33,416 bases of DNA from positions 1 to 33,416 of IMG/VR virus record IMGVR_UViG_3300020184_000017; one strand, 5' to 3'. Position 1 is the stretch's first letter. Each line of letters starts with the position of its first letter. Made by a program: the position numbers and the translations under genes. The notes beneath the pieces were generated by a model. It saw only the letters and a program-made list of their open reading frames with translations. It had not been told where the DNA came from and did not search any database. Positions 1 through 5,657 of the stretch are shown piece by piece. Source of the DNA: a virus.

Positions 1-24
1 GGTCTGCGATTTCGGATTTAAATT

Positions 25-59
25 ATTAGGCGTGACTCAGGTCGCTGCCTAATTTTTTT
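25..59 (+). terminator. Rho-independent terminator at window start
   Basis: The arms ATTAGGC (25-31) and GCCTAAT (47-53) pair. An inner helix GTGAC/GTCGC closes a 4-nt TCAG loop, and a run of T follows to position 59. It would end transcription entering from the left of the window, just before the first early promoter. Confidence 0.75.
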
Positions 60-70
60 CAGTTTACGTG

Positions 71-99
71 TTGACTTTAACAAGTAATTTTGTTATAAT
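71..99 (+). promoter_or_regulatory. Sigma70-type early promoter P1
   Basis: TTGACT (71-76) and TATAAT (94-99) are separated by 17 bp, and GTG precedes the -35 box. The downstream leader contains ATAAATTAGGA, which supplies the ribosome binding site for the gene at 129. The segment is nearly repeated at 2144-2171. Confidence 0.85.
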
Positions 100-128
100 G
101 GTCACATAAATTAGGAAAGGGAAAAAAT

Positions 129-524
129 ATGAATCAATCTATACAAAATTATCTCAATAATTTTAACGCTGGTGCGTATGATGAGAACAGTGTCAGTACA
201 CAATGTGACGCTGGTTGGTATGACTGGTTTTGTAGGGACACTTCTCTACGAAATAAAACTTATACGCTCACAAACAAGCTGAAACAGCTTATCTTATCTG
301 ATAAAATTAACATTTATCAGGACTATGTATTTTTCAAAAACAATTGCGGACATGCGCTGTATGACGATTTTCGTATCTGTGACTTAGAAACAGGTGACGT
401 AAAATATACAGTATCGCCTAGCGATTGTGACGGTTTATCAACGGTATGGGGAATCGATAATGAATTCGCAGCTCCACTCGTTGAAGGAAGTTGGAAGGAC
501 GTAAAATCCTTCTTTGGTGTGTAA
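129..524 (+). CDS. Hypothetical early protein, 131 aa
   Basis: The ATG lies downstream of promoter P1, and an AGGAAAGGGA stretch upstream serves as ribosome binding site. The protein is soluble, without signal peptide or membrane segment, rich in Asn, Asp and aromatic residues, and has four cysteines (near residues 26, 35, 73 and 84). I do not recognise the family. Position at the head of an early unit, before the DUF932 gene, suggests a role in early takeover or DNA metabolism, but that is inference from context only. Confidence 0.7.
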   Translation: MNQSIQNYLNNFNAGAYDENSVSTQCDAGWYDWFCRDTSLRNKTYTLTNKLKQLILSDKINIYQDYVFFKNNCGHALYDDFRICDLETGDVKYTVSPSDCDGLSTVWGIDNEFAAPLVEGSWKDVKSFFGV

Positions 525-550
525 TTAATTTTTAAATAGGAGTATTTGTT

Positions 551-1528
551 ATGGCACATAATATTGAAATGGTAAACGGTGAGGCTCAGATGGCCTATCG
601 TTTGACTGCTGGGGTTCCCTGGCACGGACTTGGGGTACCTGTCGGTGACGACATGACACCTCAAGAAATGCAAAAGGCAGCTGGTCTTGACTGGACTGTC
701 AGAAAGGTCGACTCTTTTGTAGAGCTCGATGGTGAAAAGATTCCAACAGGTCAGCAATCGCTGATTAGGGAATCTGATGGAAAAATCCTAACCAATGTCG
801 GTGGAAACTGGAATCCAGTTCAGAACTCAGAAGCTTTTGATTTCTTTACTGATTTCGTTAAAGCTGGTGATATGGTTATGGACACAGCTGGTTCATTGAA
901 AGATGGGCAAATTGTATTCGCAACAGCTGATGTTCGTGATGGATTTGAACTCTTTGGTGGAGACGAGGTAAAAGGTTATCTGTTATTCTCTAATCCTCAT
1001 CTATACGGTCGTGCAATCGACGTTAAGTTTGTTATGACAAGGGTTGTATGTAATAATACATTGACTATGGCCCTCGCTGAGAACAACCAACCAGCTGTCA
1101 GAGTTTCACATAGAAACGAATTTGACGCTGAAAAGGTAAAGGAACTATTAGGTATTTCACATACTAGAATTACTCAGTTCAAGGAAGCTGCTGAATTCTT
1201 AGGTTCGAAGCGTTATACTGATTACGACTTTGAGAGATTCCTCGGTAAAGTCTTTGGTGTGTCTACCAACGATAAGAGAGAACTCAGCAAGACTGGTGTT
1301 AATCTTTCTCCAACAGCTGCAAGGGCTTTGGAAATTGTTGACTCTCAACCAGGTGCGAACTTCGCTCCAGGTACATGGTGGAACGCTTATAATGCGGTCA
1401 CTTATATGACAGACCATGAACTAGGAAGAAACGCAGACTATAGGGCTGCCGCAGCTTGGTTCGGTCACAATGCGAAGAGAAAGCTTGACGCTCTCAATAT
1501 CGCAGTGGAAATGGCGGAGGCAGCGTAA
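551..1528 (+). CDS. DUF932 phage/plasmid-like protein
   Basis: The 325-aa protein has the typical N-terminus of the DUF932 / phage-plasmid-like family (TIGR03299 type), including the PWHGLG motif at residues 23-28 and a later VCNNTL segment near residues 166-171. The family is widespread in phages and plasmids. Its biochemical role is not established; a link to DNA metabolism is often assumed. The start is supported by an AGGAG site at 538-542, 8 nt before the ATG. It lies 26 bp after the preceding gene and is probably co-transcribed with it from promoter P1. A terminator overlaps its stop codon. Confidence 0.85.
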   Translation: MAHNIEMVNGEAQMAYRLTAGVPWHGLGVPVGDDMTPQEMQKAAGLDWTVRKVDSFVELDGEKIPTGQQSLIRESDGKILTNVGGNWNPVQNSEAFDFFTDFVKAGDMVMDTAGSLKDGQIVFATADVRDGFELFGGDEVKGYLLFSNPHLYGRAIDVKFVMTRVVCNNTLTMALAENNQPAVRVSHRNEFDAEKVKELLGISHTRITQFKEAAEFLGSKRYTDYDFERFLGKVFGVSTNDKRELSKTGVNLSPTAARALEIVDSQPGANFAPGTWWNAYNAVTYMTDHELGRNADYRAAAAWFGHNAKRKLDALNIAVEMAEAA

Positions 1529-1567
1529 GTTGCCTTTTTCTCTCAAGCAAAAAAGTCGCACTTTTTT
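1518..1567 (+). terminator. Terminator hairpins after the DUF932 gene
   Basis: AGGCA (1518-1522) pairs with TGCCT (1531-1535), followed by T5, and the helix overlaps the stop codon. A second A/T-only hairpin follows: AAAAAAGT (1549-1556), loop CGC, ACTTTTTT (1560-1567). The pair directly precedes the next early promoter, giving a terminator-promoter cassette. Confidence 0.55.
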
Positions 1568-1578
1568 CAGTAAAAGTG

Positions 1579-1607
1579 TTGACTTTTGCTTGTTAAAGTA
1601 TTATAAT
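1579..1607 (+). promoter_or_regulatory. Sigma70-type early promoter P2
   Basis: TTGACT (1579-1584), a 17-bp spacer and TATAAT (1602-1607), again with GTG before the -35 box and a TATAAATTA-like leader. The predicted start of transcription near 1614 is too close to the ATG at 1621 for normal initiation there. This supports the start at 1639 for the next gene. Confidence 0.85.
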
Positions 1608-1638
1608 GGTTGTATAAATTATGAAAAAAGGAGAAAAA

Positions 1639-2010
1639 ATGAAGTTTGATAAAAATGGACTTTTAATTGAGGACGGTGTTTCTGTAAAAAGAGATTCTAA
1701 AGGTAAACAGAGGACTGATGCGTGGGTCGGTAGATTCCATGTTGGTTGTGCTGGCGATATGCTAGAACTTGAGAAGATTAAGGACACAGTCAAGTCTATG
1801 AATAAACTTCTTAAAGAAGGTGAGGTCAAAGATAAATTTGGCAGAGACGTGAGATATAGGGTTGAATTAAAAGGTAGAAAGCCAATCAAAAAGAGAGTTA
1901 ATCCTAGAACTGGTAATGAATATGGATATAGTAATTTTGGTTCAATCGTCGGTGGAATCGCTAACGCTTCAGAAATTGACGCTTATATCTACACTAGGAG
2001 ACAATGGTAA
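1639..2010 (+). CDS. Hypothetical basic early protein, 123 aa
   Basis: An in-frame ATG exists at 1621, but it sits only about 7 nt after the predicted transcription start. A GGAG site at 1630-1633 points to ATG 1639, which I chose. The protein is rich in Lys and Arg (KGRKPIKKRVNPRTG near its middle) with a glycine-rich C-terminal part. It has no membrane segment or recognised domain. The charge would fit nucleic-acid binding, but this is inference. Its stop overlaps the next small ORF (TAATG). Confidence 0.65.
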   Translation: MKFDKNGLLIEDGVSVKRDSKGKQRTDAWVGRFHVGCAGDMLELEKIKDTVKSMNKLLKEGEVKDKFGRDVRYRVELKGRKPIKKRVNPRTGNEYGYSNFGSIVGGIANASEIDAYIYTRRQW

Positions 2011-2108
2011 TGAAAGTTAAAATCGAACTTGAACTTGACACAGTAAGAGATGCTGATGAAATCTCTCAGCTGATTGAGATTGCTGAAAAGATTAAAGAAA
2101 AAGTTAGT
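2010..2108 (+). CDS. Small hypothetical ORF, 32 aa
   Basis: ATG 2010 overlaps the preceding stop codon (TAATG), so translation is probably coupled. A GGAG at 1997-2000 lies at a usable distance. The peptide is a strongly charged, predicted helix (MKVKIELELDTVRDADEIS at the start, then IEIAEKIKEKS). No family is recognised. Overlap and the coiled-coil-like heptad character are the only support. Confidence 0.4.
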
Positions 2109-2143
2109 GAAGTCCAAGAGGACGATTAATTTTTAAAAAGTGT

Positions 2144-2171
2144 TGACTTTAACAAGTAAATTTGTTATAAT
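2144..2171 (+). promoter_or_regulatory. Sigma70-type early promoter P3
   Basis: TTGACT (2144-2149), a 16-bp spacer and TATAAT (2166-2171). Apart from one T missing in the spacer it matches P1 from GTG through the leader ATAAATTAGG, so the two are copies of one regulatory cassette. It serves the gene starting at 2213, which has an AAAGGAG site. Confidence 0.85.
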
Positions 2172-2212
2172 GGTCACATAAATTAGGAAAAGGTTTTTTA
2201 AAAGGAGTTGTT

Positions 2213-2710
2213 ATGAAAATTGTTATCCAAACCCAATATCGTGAAAATTATGCCGCGCACAACGAGGACTATGTTCCTGGCGTTTCTGAGGACTACTGGA
2301 AGTTCAAGGGCGGTGATACCTACATCGTTAACGATGTGACGGCTGACCAAGCTCAGTCAAGCTCATTTTGGGACGAGCTAGAAGCTCTGGTGACTTATCA
2401 TAATGACGCTTCAGAGGAATACATTCTCGATATGCAAGTTATCGACGATATGGATTTCAAAGCTGAGGACCATTTCCAGGAATGGGAAACTCCCACTTAC
2501 ATTACTCAGGCCGAGTATGGTTTCATTGCCACCAAGAAAACTCTGAATGGAGAATTTGGTTATATGAGACCTGAGATTGAGTCTAGGTTTGAAACCTGGA
2601 CTATGCTTCCAAGGCAGGAGAGGAAGTTTTATTCTTCTTCTTTCACTATGAAAGATGGATTAATTCTATCTTCAGACGAATTGAAACAATACTTTTGTGA
2701 GGCCGCGTAA
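2213..2710 (+). CDS. Hypothetical early protein, 165 aa
   Basis: A strong AAAGGAG site precedes the ATG, and promoter P3 lies directly upstream. The protein is acidic and aromatic-rich with no signal or membrane segment. The N-terminal part (QTQYRENYAAHNEDYV, then WKFKGGDTYIV) looks like a conserved block I associate with marine T4-like phage hypothetical proteins, though from memory only. It overlaps the next gene by one base (TAATG), which suggests a translationally coupled string through 3759. Confidence 0.7.
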   Translation: MKIVIQTQYRENYAAHNEDYVPGVSEDYWKFKGGDTYIVNDVTADQAQSSSFWDELEALVTYHNDASEEYILDMQVIDDMDFKAEDHFQEWETPTYITQAEYGFIATKKTLNGEFGYMRPEIESRFETWTMLPRQERKFYSSSFTMKDGLILSSDELKQYFCEAA

Positions 2711-2925
2711 TGAGTAAAGCTACATTTGACACAATCACATCAATTGGCCTGCTGGCCATACTCTTCGGAACTCTGATTTATTTCTTTTTCTTCTCGGCTC
2801 CATTGCCAGAAGTACATGTCAGCTATTCTACAAAAGAGTGTGTGAAAGTAATTAATTATGATAGTCGTTTTGACTATACATGTAAAAATTACCCAAAGAA
2901 ATATCATCACGTTTGGGTGGAGTAA
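2710..2925 (+). CDS. Small membrane protein, 71 aa
   Basis: It starts within the TAATG overlap with the preceding gene. An N-terminal hydrophobic segment (residues about 11-29, with an FFFF stretch) is followed by a polar tail with two cysteines, consistent with a single-pass inner-membrane protein whose tail lies in the periplasm, or with a signal anchor. No family is recognised. It is one of a run of small membrane proteins typical of early phage regions. Confidence 0.55.
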   Translation: MSKATFDTITSIGLLAILFGTLIYFFFFSAPLPEVHVSYSTKECVKVINYDSRFDYTCKNYPKKYHHVWVE

Positions 2926-2928
2926 ATT

Positions 2929-3135
2929 ATGGAAATATTATTAAATCAAATTTTTGCCGTCATCATTATGATTGTCGCTGCGATATTCACTTATATAGGA
3001 TGTCACATGTCTGTTGAGAAGGACGCAAAGAAACATATCCCTCTCATTTGGGAAAAAGGTGGTTTCTTAAACAAGCAATACCATAAAGTTTTCGATAAAT
3101 CTAAAGTAAAGTATTTCGATGGAGATAATACATAA
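2929..3135 (+). CDS. Small membrane protein, 68 aa
   Basis: ATG 2929 follows the preceding stop by 3 nt. A hydrophobic segment spans roughly residues 6-25 and is followed by a basic, polar tail. It overlaps the next gene by one base (TAATG). The function is unknown; the topology is probably single-pass with the tail in the cytoplasm. Confidence 0.55.
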   Translation: MEILLNQIFAVIIMIVAAIFTYIGCHMSVEKDAKKHIPLIWEKGGFLNKQYHKVFDKSKVKYFDGDNT

Positions 3136-3332
3136 TGAAGATTCAAATTCTTCAAGAGATTACTGATTGGGGAGATACGCCTGTGGCAAACGGGAAATAT
3201 CACCTCAATGAAAATGGTCACCTCGTCGCCTACGAGAGGACTGACGGAGTAATGAAAACGTTTCGTTCACCAATGAAACAATTTTCAAAGGCAAGGCGTA
3301 AATTTAAAACGATTGGAGAATACACTCTATGA
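3135..3332 (+). CDS. Small basic hypothetical protein, 65 aa
   Basis: ATG 3135 overlaps the previous stop. The protein is short, soluble and basic in its C-terminal half (SPMKQFSKARRKFKTIGEY). It overlaps the next ORF by 4 bp (ATGA). No family is recognised. Confidence 0.5.
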   Translation: MKIQILQEITDWGDTPVANGKYHLNENGHLVAYERTDGVMKTFRSPMKQFSKARRKFKTIGEYTL

Positions 3333-3493
3333 ATAATATAAATTGGAAACGCTGGGGGAAAGTTGCATTGGTTGCACTTCCAGTAGTAATATGGGTTGCT
3401 TGGTATGAAATCATTAAATTGCTTCATGCTGGCAGCAAATGGTTCAACGATTTCGGCGACGAATGGCTTGAAAATTTTTTAGATAAGGATTGA
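3329..3493 (+). CDS. Small membrane ORF, 54 aa
   Basis: This ORF begins in a 4-bp ATGA overlap with the preceding stop, behind a GGAGA site at 3315-3319. It has one hydrophobic stretch (residues about 12-25) and an unusual number of tryptophans (six in 54 residues). The C-terminal tail is acidic. Its tight coupling on both sides supports it as a gene; the function is unknown. Confidence 0.5.
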   Translation: MNNINWKRWGKVALVALPVVIWVAWYEIIKLLHAGSKWFNDFGDEWLENFLDKD

Positions 3494-3495
3494 TT

Positions 3496-3759
3496 ATGAG
3501 TAATATTATTTTACCCACTAGCGATAGTGATAAAAAGAGAATTAAAGATTGTATGGTTGAAATTTCCAATTCATACACTCGTCAAGAAGCTGAGAGAAGC
3601 TTTATCAAAGAGGCGATTGTCTCTTTATCTGAAGATGTGAATATTCCTAAAAACATTTTGGCAAAAATGGCTAGGATTTATCATAAACAAAATATGGCAG
3701 ATGTTGTATCTGAAATTTCAGACATCGAAGCTCTACTAGAGACAGTCAATGTCAACTAG
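3496..3759 (+). CDS. DsbA-like double-stranded DNA-binding protein (tentative)
   Basis: The 87-aa product starts at ATG 3496, with AAGGA at 3485-3489; a TTG 6 nt upstream is less likely. The helical, charged protein resembles the T4 DsbA family (89 aa), a DNA-binding protein acting near late promoters. The shared feature I rely on is the C-terminal block ARIYHKQNMADVVSEI, which parallels the LALYHKDNRD block of T4 DsbA. A role in late transcription would suit the TATAAATA promoters found in this window. The assignment is by eye only. Confidence 0.5.
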   Translation: MSNIILPTSDSDKKRIKDCMVEISNSYTRQEAERSFIKEAIVSLSEDVNIPKNILAKMARIYHKQNMADVVSEISDIEALLETVNVN

Positions 3760-3787
3760 AACAGAAGTTCATCAAGAGGGGACCGCA

Positions 3788-3922
3788 ATGGAACTCTCGT
3801 TATCACGCAAGCTCATTCGAGCCTTGGAAGACTCCGGTGAGGTCCTCTCACCGGCAGTCGCTTTATCTTTGGATAAAATCAAAAAATTTTACAAGGAACA
3901 AATCCGCAACGGACTTTTGTGA
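3788..3922 (+). CDS. Small hypothetical ORF, 44 aa
   Basis: ATG 3788 has a good AGAGGGG site 7 nt upstream and gives a 44-aa helical protein ending KIKKFYKEQIRNGLL. An in-frame ATG at 3749, overlapping the preceding stop, would give 57 aa. The base composition is noticeably more GC-rich than its neighbours. A hairpin-like GAGGTCCTCTC lies inside the gene. No family is recognised. Confidence 0.45.
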   Translation: MELSLSRKLIRALEDSGEVLSPAVALSLDKIKKFYKEQIRNGLL

Positions 3923-4027
3923 CAACTTTGTAAAATATTATTAATTTTTATAATATAATATAAAAATTTTGTATATATACTATTGTATGGCAAATCGGCA
4001 TACAGTTCATTTTAACATAAGGACATA

Positions 4028-4213
4028 ATGAGTCAAACGACTGATATTAAAATTTTAAAAGCAGTTAATTTATCGCCTACGGTCGACGATACATTTTTTG
4101 ACAAGCTCGAAAATGTACATCCCATGAAACAAATAACTATCGCTTCTATAATCCAGGTATCAGTATTTGGATTTATGCTACTAGCATTTTATTTGATAGG
4201 ATTGGCGGTATGA
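4028..4213 (+). CDS. Small C-tail membrane protein, 61 aa
   Basis: The ATG lies behind an AAGGA site after an AT-rich 105-bp gap (3923-4027). That gap has -10-like sequences but no clear promoter. A polar N-terminal part of about 33 residues is followed by a hydrophobic segment running to the C-terminus, the pattern of a tail-anchored or single-pass membrane protein. It opens a string of four more mini-ORFs. Confidence 0.5.
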   Translation: MSQTTDIKILKAVNLSPTVDDTFFDKLENVHPMKQITIASIIQVSVFGFMLLAFYLIGLAV

Positions 4214-4311
4214 AAAATTTGAATAAAAACAGAATACAAGAGAATTTAGAAATCATATTATTATGTAGTATTTTTGCAATTTCTCTTGTTGGAGTAAATC
4301 CACCATTATGA
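4210..4311 (+). CDS. Mini-ORF, membrane peptide, 33 aa
   Basis: It begins in an ATGA overlap with the preceding gene and ends in an ATGA overlap with the next. A basic N-terminus is followed by a hydrophobic stretch (LEIILLCSIFAISLVGV), predicting a membrane peptide. The function is unknown, and the main support is the chain of overlaps. Confidence 0.4.
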   Translation: MKNLNKNRIQENLEIILLCSIFAISLVGVNPPL

Positions 4312-4400
4312 GAAATTTTTTTAAAAGAGGCTGGGTAAAATCATTCGTTAAATACTGGGTATTGCCTTGGGCGCCTTGTATACCTAAGGAAAAAGTCTAA
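4308..4400 (+). CDS. Mini-ORF, basic Trp-rich peptide, 30 aa
   Basis: The ATGA overlap at the start and TAATG overlap at the end keep it in the coupled string. The peptide is basic and rich in aromatic residues (RNFFKRGWVKSFVKYWVLPW), amphipathic in style. The function is unknown. Confidence 0.35.
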   Translation: MRNFFKRGWVKSFVKYWVLPWAPCIPKEKV

Positions 4401-4510
4401 TGTTAGAATTTATTATTATAATGGTTTCCATACTTTCAAGTTTTCTTTATTTGAAAAAAGCTCCTATGTATGAGATCCGACAGGCTCTCTACCTAGAAAA
4501 ACAAAAATAA
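4400..4510 (+). CDS. Mini-ORF, membrane peptide, 36 aa
   Basis: It starts in the TAATG overlap. An N-terminal hydrophobic segment (MLEFIIIMVSILSSFLYL) precedes a charged tail, consistent with a single-pass membrane micropeptide. The function is unknown. Confidence 0.4.
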   Translation: MLEFIIIMVSILSSFLYLKKAPMYEIRQALYLEKQK

Positions 4511-4529
4511 CAAACTCAGAGGTAATACA

Positions 4530-4640
4530 ATGAAGCAATTCTTAGAAGGATTGCAATTCAATGGTGAGATTTGTATGGAGTGTATTCTTGTTTCCATTTT
4601 CATGGGAATGATGTTTTACAGCATAAGTACTATAGCATAA
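4530..4640 (+). CDS. Mini-ORF, membrane peptide, 36 aa
   Basis: An AGAGG site lies 7 nt before the ATG. The peptide has a hydrophobic C-terminal half (ECILVSIFMGMMFYSISTIA) with two cysteines. It is the last ORF before the strong terminator at 4664-4688. The function is unknown. Confidence 0.4.
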   Translation: MKQFLEGLQFNGEICMECILVSIFMGMMFYSISTIA

Positions 4641-4663
4641 TGATTGCAATCATTTAAAACTAG

Positions 4664-4688
4664 AAAGGGAGCGAAAGCTCCCTTTTTT
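4664..4688. terminator. Convergent terminator between early and curli-block units
   Basis: A perfect hairpin: GGGAGC (4667-4672), GAAA tetraloop, GCTCCC (4677-4682), flanked by AAA on the left and T6 on the right. It serves the plus-strand mini-ORF string well. It could also serve the minus-strand operon ending at 4702, where the T-run is shorter. Confidence 0.9.
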
Positions 4689-4701
4689 ATAGACCTTACT
4701 A

Positions 4702-4917
4702 TTACTTAGCTACAACAAACTCATTTAATTCTGACGCAACATTAATAATGTCTTGAGCAGTAAAGTTTTGAGCTGGTAAAGGTTTTTTATCATCTGGATG
4801 GTTATCGTTGTGATGATAAGTAGCGTTAATCTTTCTTTCAAGATTATCATATAATATGGACTGAGCCATACTGAGTAGGTCGGCACGAATCTCGTACCCT
4901 GATTTTCCGTTTGACAT
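4702..4917 (-). CDS. Hypothetical conserved-looking phage protein, 71 aa
   Basis: A strong AGGAGGAATT site precedes the ATG. The N-terminus (MSNGKSGYEIRADLLSMA) and the C-terminal block (TAQDIINVASELNEFVVAK) read like a small helical family that I recall from marine T4-like phages, without a known function. It is the last gene of the minus-strand curli-like unit. A 68-bp leader with a 7-bp hairpin (4950-4956 with 4963-4969) and a -10-like TATAAT (complement of 4972-4977) suggest it may also be expressed on its own. Confidence 0.65.
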   Translation of the reverse strand: MSNGKSGYEIRADLLSMAQSILYDNLERKINATYHHNDNHPDDKKPLPAQNFTAQDIINVASELNEFVVAK

Positions 4918-4949
4918 AATTCCTCCTGTGTGTATGTGTGTTTATGTCT

Positions 4950-4977
4950 TGTATCTTTTATTAGATACATTATTATA
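4950..4977 (-). promoter_or_regulatory. Possible promoter and leader hairpin for the 71-aa gene
   Basis: On the minus strand a TATAAT (4977-4972) is followed by a hairpin, TGTATCT/AGATACA with a 6-nt loop (4950-4956 with 4963-4969), and then the ribosome binding site. No good -35 box is seen, so promoter function is uncertain. Confidence 0.3.
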
Positions 4978-4985
4978 TATACGAG

Positions 4986-5657
4986 CTATCTTTTTTCGCA
5001 TTGCCTCTCGGCTTTATGAATCAATCTAAAATTATTTGCTACAATAACTCCTGTTGATATACCTGCACCTAATTTCCAACCATACCAAAAATGTTCGTCC
5101 GTATCTATAACAAATTTTAATCCACCAATAATACCTAACTTTAAACCGACCATTTCATGAACTTGTGGAATTTCAGGTAATAAAGGATTTGCTTCATATA
5201 AACAATCATATTTCATACCTTTATAAGTTGAATATACATCAAGTATCTGAGTGGTCCAAAAGAATACATCAATCCATTTTCTTTCATTCTCAGTCCAACC
5301 AAAATCTGGAGAGGACATATCTAGGTTAAGATTTACATCATTTACTGAGAATTGTGGAGCACGTTCCTGGAATTTTGGATTGTGTTGTAAATCATGAAAA
5401 GTAGGAACAAATTTAGGACCATAAGGTAATTGGATAATTGCACCGTTAGACATTATTCTCGATTTGCCTACAATTGTTCGGCGAACATAATATTCGTTAT
5501 ATGGAGCAAAATGCCCTTGTTGAAATTGTGTTAAATGTCTTTGATTAACGTTGGGTATGTAATGTGTTTCTATTTTAGGCACATACGCACTTACTGGAAT
5601 ACTCAGAAAAAGTAATCCGATAATAAATTTATTTAGTAGTCGCGATAAAGACTCCAT
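4986..5657 (-). CDS. Secreted/membrane protein, 223 aa, end of curli-like block
   Basis: A signal peptide is evident: a basic N-terminus, a hydrophobic core FIIGLLFLSIPVSAYV, and possible cleavage after SAY or SA. The middle part is polar. The C-terminal half contains hydrophobic helices with the pattern FFWTTQILDVYSTYKGMKY, EANPLLPEIPQ and a Leu/Gly-rich segment. This pattern reappears in the 131-aa protein at 16847-17242 (a DUF5658-like arrangement, by eye). The start overlaps the cyclase gene by 29 bp, so it is expressed with it. The function is unknown; the location suggests an envelope role with the cyclase and curli-like genes. Confidence 0.65.
   Translation of the reverse strand: MESLSRLLNKFIIGLLFLSIPVSAYVPKIETHYIPNVNQRHLTQFQQGHFAPYNEYYVRRTIVGKSRIMSNGAIIQLPYGPKFVPTFHDLQHNPKFQERAPQFSVNDVNLNLDMSSPDFGWTENERKWIDVFFWTTQILDVYSTYKGMKYDCLYEANPLLPEIPQVHEMVGLKLGIIGGLKFVIDTDEHFWYGWKLGAGISTGVIVANNFRLIHKAERQCEKR

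Noticed and set aside
323-757. 144-aa minus-strand frame opposite the first genes
   Set aside because: Antisense to the 131-aa and DUF932 genes, with no supporting signals.
4725-4970. 81-aa minus-strand frame overlapping the 71-aa gene
   Set aside because: The other frame has a strong AGGAGGAATT ribosome binding site and a conserved-looking protein; this one does not.
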